The notes beneath the pieces were generated by a model that made no database searches, was not told the origin of the DNA, and saw only the letters and a program-made list of their open reading frames with translations. Shown one piece after another: positions 15,371-25,904 of a DNA stretch of 64,000 bases. Made by a program: the position numbers and the translations under genes. Position 1 is the first letter of the stretch. Each line of letters opens with the position of its first letter. The stretch spans positions 6,324,001-6,388,000 of the forward strand of contig NZ_CP109199.1 in NCBI RefSeq assembly GCF_036250065.1, in the 5' to 3' direction. The stretch comes from Micromonospora sp. NBC_01699. Lineage in GTDB: Bacteria > Actinomycetota > Actinomycetes > Mycobacteriales > Micromonosporaceae.

Positions 15371-17355
15371 CGACGCCGACCTGGAACAACATCGCCCAGG
15401 ACGATGCCCATGTCGGTGTGCAGGCACAGACGATCCACGGCGACGTCGTCTACCACCTCCCGCCCGGCGCTACCGCCGAAGAGAGGTTCCGGGTCGGAGT
15501 CAGCTATCTCGACGCCCGTATGCCGGGCGAGGCACGGGAACACATCGAGAAGGCGGTGGCCCAGGGGTACGAGACCGACGAGGCGCGGTTCCACCAGCTA
15601 CTGGCCCTGTTGAGCGGACGTACGCTGCGGCAGTTGGGCAACGAGGGCTTCGACCACCTCGCGGCCATCTGCGGCCGGATCACCCGGTTGGACGGCGGCG
15701 GTGAGTGGAGGGCAGGTCTGCGGGCCGTCCTGCGACTGGTCGGCTCCGTGGACCCAAGCGAGCACGAACTGGCGGTCAAGGAGCTCGACGAACTCAGGCC
15801 GCGACAGCGCGACAAGATTCTCGATCATCTCGGGGTGCTGCTCGAAGGGACGGTGGAGGACCAAATCTGGCACCGCTCCGTCGAGCGGGCCAGGGCCGGA
15901 CAGTACGCCGTCCAGCGGCGCGAGCGAGTCTGGATCTTCTTCCAGCCGGCCCCTGCCCCGCCGCGGGTCCGTGCCGTCCGGCCGGCGTCGATTCCGCTGG
16001 CCGACTGGCTGCGAGTGGTCCTCGGCACGGCCGTCTTCGTGATCGCGATGGGCAACATCGGGTGGCTGTCGCTGCAACGGGCTGGTTGGTTGGCGTTGTT
16101 CGCGTACCTCGTCGCGATGGCGGGAGTCGCCTGCGTCGTGGTGAGTGGCGCCGATCGGCACTACCGGCGCGAGCGTCTGCGTACGAAGGACGCGGAATTC
16201 AGCCCGGCCCGCCAGCAGCCGGCGGAGGCGCCGAGCGGCGGCTTCGCCCGCAACGTGGACCGGTTGTTCGACAAATACTTCGCGCGCTACGTGCCCCGGG
16301 ACACGGACCGCTCGACCTGGCTGGCCGAGACGGCCGGGATCCGCAGACACCTGCGGGACGAACTCGTGGAGAACTACCGGGAGTCGAGGATCGGCGCGGA
16401 CAGGATCGCCTGGCTGGTCCGCCATCTCGTCGGCGACGTACGGCAGCGCTGGGAGAAGGGCACGTTGGTGGCGTATCGCGCCGAACTCCGTACCCCGATC
16501 GCGACGTTGGGTCTCTATTGGGGAGGGCTGGTAGGCGCTGCCGTGGCCGGCGCCTGGGTGGTACCGGCGGCGGTGTCGACCGCACCGTTGATCGGCGCGG
16601 CGTCGGTCCTGCTCGCCGTGATCTGCGGCGTGGTCGGCGGCAGGGCCTCGTTCCGGATCGTCGGCGAGGGACGCCGGGTGAAGGCCGACGAGGCGGAGTG
16701 GGCTCACCAGGTGGCCGCGCGGCAGGCGGCATTCGACCGCTGGAAGCAGCGGCTGTCACGCAAGCCGTCCGATGCGGAGATGGCCGCCTGGCTGGAGTGT
16801 GATCGCAAGATCCTCGTCAACGAGGTGATGCGACACTATCGGCTCAAACCGAGCCAGGTGATCTCGCACGCCTTCATCGAGGCGCCCGCGAAGTCGTACA
16901 AGCGGGCGCGGGTCCCGCACGGGCCGTGGCGTTACTCAAGGTACCGCCTGCTGCTCTTCCTGCTGACCACCGACGGGGTACGCCAGGTGGACATCGACCT
17001 CGACTTCGAGCAGGGTACGTCCAATCGGACGCAACGGCTGAACTACCGCTTCGAGGCCGTCGCCGCCGTACGCATCGACGGCGTCGCGAGCCAGCAGCTG
17101 ACGTTCGAGCTGACGCTCGTCAACGGCGACCCGATCCGGATCCGGGTGACCGAGTCGACCACCGACGACATCCAGCCGGGCGAGGATCCGCTGACCCTGT
17201 CCCAGGTCTCGCTGGACGCGTCCGGTCTCACCCACACCCTGAATGTCCTCGAAGGCGTTGCCGCCGAGGGCAAGGAGTGGATCAGGCACCAGCACCGACG
17301 GGCCGACAGGCGGCTCGACGACCTGACCGACACCGTCCGCAAACTGATCGACTGA
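15367..17355 (+). CDS. Four-helix membrane protein with matching amyloid-type motif
   Basis: The protein has 662 residues. Residues 7-26 (NNIAQDDAHVGVQAQTIHGD) match the motif in the preceding protein almost position for position. A helical repeat-like region (about 40-200, RFRVGVSYLDARMPGEAREH) follows, then two hydrophobic hairpins (about 214-261 and 380-424) and a charged cytosolic tail to 662 that includes YSRYRLLLFLLTTDGVRQVDIDLDFEQ. Membrane pore formation, or membrane anchoring of the partner, is plausible. It is translationally coupled to the effector by a 4-base overlap and ends at a strong bidirectional terminator shared with katG. I do not recognise the family by name. Confidence 0.7.
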   Translation: MTTPTWNNIAQDDAHVGVQAQTIHGDVVYHLPPGATAEERFRVGVSYLDARMPGEAREHIEKAVAQGYETDEARFHQLLALLSGRTLRQLGNEGFDHLAAICGRITRLDGGGEWRAGLRAVLRLVGSVDPSEHELAVKELDELRPRQRDKILDHLGVLLEGTVEDQIWHRSVERARAGQYAVQRRERVWIFFQPAPAPPRVRAVRPASIPLADWLRVVLGTAVFVIAMGNIGWLSLQRAGWLALFAYLVAMAGVACVVVSGADRHYRRERLRTKDAEFSPARQQPAEAPSGGFARNVDRLFDKYFARYVPRDTDRSTWLAETAGIRRHLRDELVENYRESRIGADRIAWLVRHLVGDVRQRWEKGTLVAYRAELRTPIATLGLYWGGLVGAAVAGAWVVPAAVSTAPLIGAASVLLAVICGVVGGRASFRIVGEGRRVKADEAEWAHQVAARQAAFDRWKQRLSRKPSDAEMAAWLECDRKILVNEVMRHYRLKPSQVISHAFIEAPAKSYKRARVPHGPWRYSRYRLLLFLLTTDGVRQVDIDLDFEQGTSNRTQRLNYRFEAVAAVRIDGVASQQLTFELTLVNGDPIRIRVTESTTDDIQPGEDPLTLSQVSLDASGLTHTLNVLEGVAAEGKEWIRHQHRRADRRLDDLTDTVRKLID

Positions 17356-17368
17356 CCCGCTCGCCCGG

Positions 17369-17402
17369 CGTCCGGGCCGGCCCGTGTGGGCCGGCCCGGA
17401 CG
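17369..17402. terminator. 15-bp perfect bidirectional terminator
   Basis: GTCCGGGCCGGCCC (17370-17383) pairs perfectly with GGGCCGGCCCGGAC (17388-17401), and C17369-G17402 extends it. The loop is GTGT. It sits exactly between the convergent membrane-protein and katG genes. Confidence 0.8.
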
Positions 17403-17408
17403 TCAGGA

Positions 17409-20097
<2,689 letters not shown>

Positions 20098-20104
20098 GCC
20101 CCGC

Positions 20105-20133
20105 AGTCTGGTCAGTTTTCTGGAACCAGTCAA
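20105..20133 (-). promoter_or_regulatory. Promoter/FurA operator of furA-katG
   Basis: On the minus strand TTGACT (20133-20128) and CAGACT (20110-20105) are separated by 17 bases. The -10 box ends 7 bases before the GTG start, so the start codon is about +1 (leaderless). The spacer TTCCAGAAAA resembles known FurA-binding sequence of mycobacteria. Confidence 0.6.
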
Positions 20134-20149
20134 GAATATGGGCTGGATG

Positions 20150-20410
20150 TCACTCCGGGTCAGGCGGAGCGGGTGGCGCCCCGGCGGACGGCCTCCCCCG
20201 CCAGTCGGGACCGGCGCCGGTCGTCGTTGCCGTCAGGCCGAACCTGTCGTACAGCCGGGAGAGGTGCTTCTTCACCGCGCTCTCGGTGATGTGCAGCGCC
20301 GCGGCGATCGCCCGCAGCGAGGGCGGCTCGGGAAACGGCGTGCCGCCCATCACGTACGGCCGACAGAGCACCGCGACCACGGCACCCGCCTGACGATCCC
20401 CGGCCAGGAT
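20150..20410 (-). pseudogene. C-terminal fragment of a LuxR/winged-helix regulator
   Basis: About 86 codons read AGAVVAVLCRPYV, then SLRAIAAALHITESAVKKHL and SRLYDRFGL, the C-terminal helix-turn-helix of an actinobacterial regulator family. Upstream on the same strand the frame loses all similarity and runs into sequence of the opposite-strand cell-wall-binding fragment. No start codon with a ribosome site is seen. I judge it a remnant left by a rearrangement. Confidence 0.6.
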
Positions 20411-20455
20411 CGAGCCTCGATCCGTAGGGCGGCAGGACCCCGCTCGACGGTTACG

Positions 20456-21085
20456 TCCCCGTTCCCCGGGACCGAGTGGTTCAAGGGCAGGTCGAACAGC
20501 CGCATCATCATGGCGATGGGCGTCCGGCTGGTGCAGGAGGGCTGCAACCCGTACCGGTTCGGTCCCGGCAGCCAGTGGTCCGACGTCGACCAGGACGCGT
20601 ACGCGATGTGGCAGCGCAAGCTCGGCTTCACCGGCGCCGACGCCGACGGCTGGCCCGGCGCCACCACCTGGGACCGGCTGATGGTGCCCAGTGAGGGCGG
20701 TGTCTCGGCCGGTCCGACCAGCTACGAGCCCTACCCGGGAGCGGCCCTCTCCCAGTCCAACCCGTACAGCTCGATCGTGACGGCGATGGGTGCCCGACTC
20801 GTCGCCGAGGGCTGCGGTGCGTACCTGTCGGGCCTCGGACCGAGGTGGAGCGACGCCGACCGCCAGTCCTACACCAACTGGCAGCGGAAGCTGAGCTACA
20901 CCGGCGCCAACGCCGACGGCTGGCCCGGCAAGTCCTCCTGGGACCAGCTCCGGGTGCCCCGCTACACCAACCCGCCGGACGGGGAGGGGGACCGCAGGCG
21001 ACTTGCCTGCGGTCCCCCTGGACATGGTCGGCTCAGTTACAGTCGACCGTTCCACCATTCTCGCCGCCACCGAAGAATGACATAG
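20456..21085 (+). pseudogene. Peptidoglycan-binding-like protein fragment (two repeats)
   Basis: Two homologous repeats are visible: PFPGTEWFKGRSN...GVRLVQEGC, WQRKLGFTGADADGWPG, and PYPGAALSQSNPYSS...GARLVAEGC, WQRKLSYTGANADGWPGKSS. They match the cell-wall-binding modules found at the ends of actinobacterial lysins and peptidases. There is no start codon or ribosome site before the first repeat, and the frame runs through a strong terminator (20986-21018) before stopping, so both ends appear lost. The parent enzyme's catalytic domain is absent. Confidence 0.55.
20986..21018 (+). terminator. 14-bp perfect terminator hairpin
   Basis: GGGGGACCGCAGGC (20986-20999) pairs perfectly with GCCTGCGGTCCCCC (21005-21018) around GACTT. 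It lies inside the 3' end of the open frame of the peptidoglycan-binding fragment, implying the original stop codon was upstream. Confidence 0.75.
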
Positions 21086-21344
21086 TGAACACCCGCGAAT
21101 ACCGGATCATTATTTCCACCCCTTTGATTCGTGCGCAGCGGGTCGGCTAGGCACACCCTGATTCGACTAATTACGACTATTTGCATTGGAAACAAATTTC
21201 GGTGCGCTGGCACTTCCGTCCGGGCAACACGGCTCGGCGGACCTGGGCAAAGGCACAATCGGAGACACGGTCAATGCCGCACACCCGGCCTACCGTCTCG
21301 GGCCGGCGGTTCCGATCGCAGCCTTCGACACCGGAGGGCATGAC

Positions 21345-22514
21345 CTACTCGGACGGCGGCACGGGCACCGGCCGGTACCAGGACACCGTCTGTGGTTCGG
21401 GTAGGCGGAGCAGTTGGTACATGCTCGTACGCAGGACGTACGCCGAACGTCCTGGCAGCGAGGTCAGCCGGCTCACCACCTCGGCGACGTCCGTAGGCAG
21501 TGGCGTGCCGGCGTCGGCGACCTGTCGACGGAGCGACCTGCCCGGGTCAAGGACGCCGGTCGCCGCGGCAACGGCCTCCGCCATCGAACCGGATGGGATC
21601 TCCGATCCGGGGAGGCGCACCAGCAGCACGGGCTTGCCGATCGACGCCGCGTACCCGGTGACCGGGCCGCTGTCCCCGACCACCTGGTCTGCGGCAACCA
21701 ACGCCGCCCGCCAGTCGATCCTCGGCTCGATCAGGGTGACGCGTCCCCCGGTCACACCGGTGACCCACGCACGCACCTGCCGCGAGCCGTACTCGCGCCA
21801 GGTCCGGTACGGCAGCAGACACATCACCCGGTACTCCGCTGTGGGCAGGTCGTCGACCAGGGCCCGGACCATCGAACCCCGCCCGTCGAACAACCACAGC
21901 GGGTGGCTGCCCGAACACAGCAGCACCAGTGTCTGGTCCTCCCGCACACCGAGCTTTGCCCGGTACGCGGACCGCGCCGGCAGACTCGCCGTCAGCCGGT
22001 CGTAGGTCGGGTCGCCCGCGACCAGGCTGTTGGGCGCCACTCCGGAGCGATCGCCGAGTATCCGCGGCCACTCGTGCGCGAGGGCGAGGAGCGGGGTTGC
22101 CGACGGCCGATTGTGGACCGTCGCCGAGACCACCTTCCCCACCGGAGCATCGATACCCCGCCCCTCCCCCAGCGGCTCCCGCTGCATCAGGCCGTACGGC
22201 ACGACGATCGCGGGCCCACGGAGGTCCGCCACGGCCTCCGCCTCCGTCGACAACAGCAGGTCGAAACGCGACCGTCGCGCCGTCGACCACGGAACCGTCC
22301 GGGCTCCCACATCCGTCAGGAACGCCTCGACCTCGCCGGTCATCGGTCCGGGTTTCGCGTTGAAGAACACGCGGACATTCGGGTCCGACTCCACCAGTTC
22401 GATCACGTCGAGCAGCCGACGCGCCGCTGCTGTCGCATCCACGACAACCAACGCCGCCCGCATTCGTGATCGAGATTCTCCACCCGGTTCATCGAACCGA
22501 TCTTCCGATTCCAT
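21345..22514 (-). CDS. GT-B-like glycosyltransferase family protein (putative)
   Basis: The protein has 389 residues and no signal peptide. The alternation of short hydrophobic strands (RAALVVVDATAAARRLLDVI, GPAIVVPYGL, TLVLLCSGSHPLW) and the C-terminal ADQVVGDSGPVTGYAASIGKPVLLVRLP resemble the acceptor and nucleotide halves of GT-B enzymes such as CDP-glycerol glycerophosphotransferases. Catalytic residues cannot be assigned. The start at 22514 has GGAGGTG five bases upstream. It is divergent from the SARP gene, and the region between them holds four heptamer repeats, so both may be controlled by that regulator. Confidence 0.55.
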   Translation of the reverse strand: MESEDRFDEPGGESRSRMRAALVVVDATAAARRLLDVIELVESDPNVRVFFNAKPGPMTGEVEAFLTDVGARTVPWSTARRSRFDLLLSTEAEAVADLRGPAIVVPYGLMQREPLGEGRGIDAPVGKVVSATVHNRPSATPLLALAHEWPRILGDRSGVAPNSLVAGDPTYDRLTASLPARSAYRAKLGVREDQTLVLLCSGSHPLWLFDGRGSMVRALVDDLPTAEYRVMCLLPYRTWREYGSRQVRAWVTGVTGGRVTLIEPRIDWRAALVAADQVVGDSGPVTGYAASIGKPVLLVRLPGSEIPSGSMAEAVAAATGVLDPGRSLRRQVADAGTPLPTDVAEVVSRLTSLPGRSAYVLRTSMYQLLRLPEPQTVSWYRPVPVPPSE

Positions 22515-22568
22515 CTCCACCTCCGTTGAACTGCCGTAACTCGGCAGAACAAACGTTCCCAGACAGAT

Positions 22569-22608
22569 GTGGGACGACCGTGGGAGCAGAGTGGGACAAG
22601 AGTGGGAC
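22569..22608. promoter_or_regulatory. Four GTGGGA(C/G) heptamers at exact 11-bp spacing
   Basis: The repeats start at 22569, 22580, 22591 and 22602 (GTGGGAC, GTGGGAG, GTGGGAC, GTGGGAC). Direct heptamers with one-helical-turn spacing are the classic binding site of SARP regulators. The array lies between the divergent glycosyltransferase gene and the SARP gene, so it is probably an autoregulatory operator. Confidence 0.75.
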
Positions 22609-22667
22609 AAGATCAGACTCGCAGTTCCGTGCTCGCCCTCAAAGCGCAGGTAGGCCATCATTCATCC

Positions 22668-25463
22668 GTGGACAACGGACGCGGAAACGAATTGGATATT
22701 CGCCTGCTCGGCACGGTGGAAGTGCTACGGAACGGTGAGTCACTGCGGCCGCGTTCACTCAAGGCGCTCGCCCTGCTCACCGTGCTCGCGCTCTCCCCCC
22801 ACCTGCGCGCCGGACAGCAGACCATCCAAGACCACCTCTGGATCCGGACACCGGCTACGGCCGCAACGCTCCGCACGTACGCCTACGCGCTGCGAGGACT
22901 GATCGGTCGGAACGCGATCTCGGTGACCAGAAGCGGCGGTTACCAACTCCACGTGCCGCGGGAACGGATCGACTACTGGCGTCTCCGTGACCTGTTCGAG
23001 CAGGCGAAGCAGCAAGGTCCCGATCAACGTGCACTCTCGCTACAGTCGGCACTGCGGGGCTACGACGGGGAGCCGCTGCGCGGCCTGGGCGAGGTGAACT
23101 TCAAGACGGAGATCGACAGGATCAAGGGCCTCTACGACGATGTCCGACTACTTCTCCTCGGTACGCAACTGGAACAGGGCCGCCACTCCGCAGCGCTGAC
23201 TGAACTCGAACGCCTGCGTGAAGATCGACCGTCGCACCCGAAGCTCCTGCTGCTGCACATGCAGACCCTGGTGGAGGTCGGTATGGTCGACAAAGCCAAG
23301 GCGGCCTACCAGAAGTACGAGGACTACAATCAGGAGTCACCTGACCCGTCCGCGTGGCGGTTGTACAGGGAGATTGGAGGCGGGAAAGCAGCTCAGCTCG
23401 TCGCGCGCCCGCAAACTGCCCAGTCGTACTCCACTCCGCATTTCCTTCCGATGAGCAGGGACCGCATTTTCGGCAGGGATCGAGAGTTGCGTGACCTCGA
23501 CGGCGCGCTGCTCGATGTCGCCACGCAGGCACGTATCGCTGTCGTTCACGGGCCTCCGGCCGTGGGCAAGACCCAACTGGCGCTGCACTGGGCGAACCGA
23601 GCACGGGCGCGGTTCAGCGGCGGCACTCTCCACGCGGATCTGCACGGGTACTCGGACGGCGTGGAGGAGGACCCCCGTCGGATACTGAACCTCTTCATCA
23701 ACGCGTTTCGGGAACCGAGCGCCGGATCCCCGACCGAGGTGGCCGAAAACGGTGGCTCACTTGATGGCCTGACAGCCACGTACCGCGCGATACTGGCGAA
23801 GCGATCGGTGTTGGTCGTGTTGGACAACGCTCGCGACGCGGCACAGGTTGAACGGTTGCTGGCGACGGGCCCGGGCTGCGCCACCCTCATCACCAGCCGC
23901 GACCGGATGAAGAGCCTGACCGCCGACACCGGGGCGAAGGCGCTATCGCTCGAACCGCTCGATCCGCGCGACAGCCTCAACCTGCTCAACAGCGTGATCG
24001 GCTCCTGGCCAGTCCTCAACGAGTGGGATGCGGCCCAGAATCTGGTGGAGTTGTGCGGCGGGTTCCCACTGGCGTTGCACATGCTGGCCGCCCACATCCT
24101 CGCACAGCGGACGCCACGCCTGGAGCAACTCGTCGAGGAACTCCGGCGTGCGCCGTCCCGGCTCGTCGCGTTGCGACAAAGCGCCCTGGGTTGGGATCTG
24201 TCCGCCGTGTTCTCCCTGTCCTACCGTCCACTCACACTGGAAACCGCCGAACTGTTCCGCAGGCTCGGTCTCCACCCCGGGCCGACGATCAGTGCGGCAT
24301 CCGCACTGCACCTCGCCGACCACGGAGCGGCCGAGTTGCGTAGGCGCGCCGGCAAGCTGATCGACGCGCACCTGCTCGAAGAACGGACGACCGGCACCTT
24401 CGCCTTCCACGACCTGTTGGGCGACTTCGCGCGGGAATGCGCGATCGAGATGCCTGCGGGCGAGCGCGCGGCCGCCGAGCGACGCCTGCTGGACTACCTG
24501 CTCTACGGCGCCTATACCTGCGACCGGGCGCTCGGCTCCAGCCGCACGATGCCGATCGGCACCCCGCCCGCCGGCATCGAGATGCCCCACGTGACGGACA
24601 ACGACCAGGCGTTGAAGTGGTTCGATGCCGAGTACTTGACGGCTCTCGCCGCGATAGAAACGGCCCGCCAGAGACACATGCATCCACACACGTGGATGCT
24701 GCCGGTGACACTGGTGACCTACCAGTGGCGGATCGGCCATCTAGCGGATGCGGAGCGCATCCTGACTGACGCCCTGGCGACCGCCACCGAGACGGGACGT
24801 CCCACCGATCGCGCCACCGTGGCGCTCGCTCTCGCCGGAACCCAGCGCCACCTCGGCAAGCTCCAGCCGGCCATCCAGACCGCCCAGGAGGCCATTCGGC
24901 TGGGCGAGCGCGACAGCCGCAGCGAGGCGGCGGTTCAGCAGCTACTCGGCATCCTGCACGAGGCTCGGGACGACACCGCCCTGGCGGTGCAAGCCTTCAA
25001 CCGCGCACTCGAACTGCACCGGCGGTACGAGAACCCGCGTGGTGCCGGGCACGCGTTGAACGGACTGGCCAACGCGCGGCTCGAACAGGGTGACAACGAC
25101 GCGGCACTGCGGTTCGTCAGCGAGGCGTACGAACTTCTCAGCGGCACGGAAGACCGCAACGGTACGGCCGCCGCACTACGCAAACGGGCGGAGATCTACT
25201 CCACTCTCGGCCAGCACCAACGCGCCTTCGACGACTACCAGGCGGCGATCGACCGGTACCGGGCCATGCGCTACCTACAGAACGAGGCCCGCACGCACTA
25301 TTTCCTCGGCAAGGCGCAGCAGGCGGCCGGCCTGCTCGACGAGGCATGCCGGTCGTTTCTGCGAGCAGAGCAGGTCTTCGAGGACGCGCCCGACCGCCCG
25401 AGGGACCGGTCACTGCGCATCAAGCTCAAGGCGGAGATCGAGCGATTTGGCCTTCTTTTCTGA
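22668..25463 (+). CDS. SARP-family regulator with NB-ARC and TPR domains (AfsR-like)
   Basis: The protein has about 931 residues. The OmpR-like winged helix (about 8-85, DIRLLGTVEVLRNGESLRPR) and bacterial transcriptional activation domain (about 90-235) form the SARP part. An NB-ARC ATPase follows (about 265-560) with Walker A GPPAVGKTQ, a Walker B-like SVLVVLDNARD and the ATLITSRDR sensor. TPR repeats fill 660-930. AfsR-like proteins activate secondary-metabolite or stress genes by binding heptamer repeats, and STAND ATPases can also act as immune sensors. GTG 22668 is chosen as it starts just before the winged helix; a TTG at about 22691 is possible. It precedes the kinase-helicase block by 440 bases. 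Confidence 0.88.
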   Translation: MDNGRGNELDIRLLGTVEVLRNGESLRPRSLKALALLTVLALSPHLRAGQQTIQDHLWIRTPATAATLRTYAYALRGLIGRNAISVTRSGGYQLHVPRERIDYWRLRDLFEQAKQQGPDQRALSLQSALRGYDGEPLRGLGEVNFKTEIDRIKGLYDDVRLLLLGTQLEQGRHSAALTELERLREDRPSHPKLLLLHMQTLVEVGMVDKAKAAYQKYEDYNQESPDPSAWRLYREIGGGKAAQLVARPQTAQSYSTPHFLPMSRDRIFGRDRELRDLDGALLDVATQARIAVVHGPPAVGKTQLALHWANRARARFSGGTLHADLHGYSDGVEEDPRRILNLFINAFREPSAGSPTEVAENGGSLDGLTATYRAILAKRSVLVVLDNARDAAQVERLLATGPGCATLITSRDRMKSLTADTGAKALSLEPLDPRDSLNLLNSVIGSWPVLNEWDAAQNLVELCGGFPLALHMLAAHILAQRTPRLEQLVEELRRAPSRLVALRQSALGWDLSAVFSLSYRPLTLETAELFRRLGLHPGPTISAASALHLADHGAAELRRRAGKLIDAHLLEERTTGTFAFHDLLGDFARECAIEMPAGERAAAERRLLDYLLYGAYTCDRALGSSRTMPIGTPPAGIEMPHVTDNDQALKWFDAEYLTALAAIETARQRHMHPHTWMLPVTLVTYQWRIGHLADAERILTDALATATETGRPTDRATVALALAGTQRHLGKLQPAIQTAQEAIRLGERDSRSEAAVQQLLGILHEARDDTALAVQAFNRALELHRRYENPRGAGHALNGLANARLEQGDNDAALRFVSEAYELLSGTEDRNGTAAALRKRAEIYSTLGQHQRAFDDYQAAIDRYRAMRYLQNEARTHYFLGKAQQAAGLLDEACRSFLRAEQVFEDAPDRPRDRSLRIKLKAEIERFGLLF

Positions 25464-25904
25464 CATTCCATCCGAAGCGCCCGACGTTCTCGACGAGCCG
25501 CCACCAGCGGTTTCGAGGACGTACGGCCGGGTCCACCATCGTCACGGCAGTCAAGGCGTCGAGGGCACCGTCATCACGAGACAGATTGCCCAATATCTAT
25601 GATCACCAATTCGATACAAGATCCACCTTGGGTGTTTCAACAGGCCGGGGGCCAGACACGCAAACAACGCCACCGGCCACGCCAGTCGAATCGACAAAAT
25701 CACCGACCCCGAACCTGCGGCATTTGCCCTCATAAATATAAGTGAGCCCGTTGGTGCACGAAGCGGAAACGAACGCAGCGGAACCCGACTGTCACCCAAC
25801 GGCATGTACCCTGCTTGGACGAACAAAGTTCCACTTCGGACATTTATCGACATCGATTATTTTGCGCGCGAAGCGCTGCCATTGAACGGAACCAAGGAGC
25901 GTTC
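25464..25904. other. 440-bp gap upstream of the defence block
   Basis: No gene is supported on either strand. Its GC content is clearly lower than that of the flanking genes, especially from 25600 to 25890, as expected for a promoter region of an acquired operon. AAGGAG at 25894-25899 is the ribosome site of the kinase-helicase gene. Confidence 0.5.
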
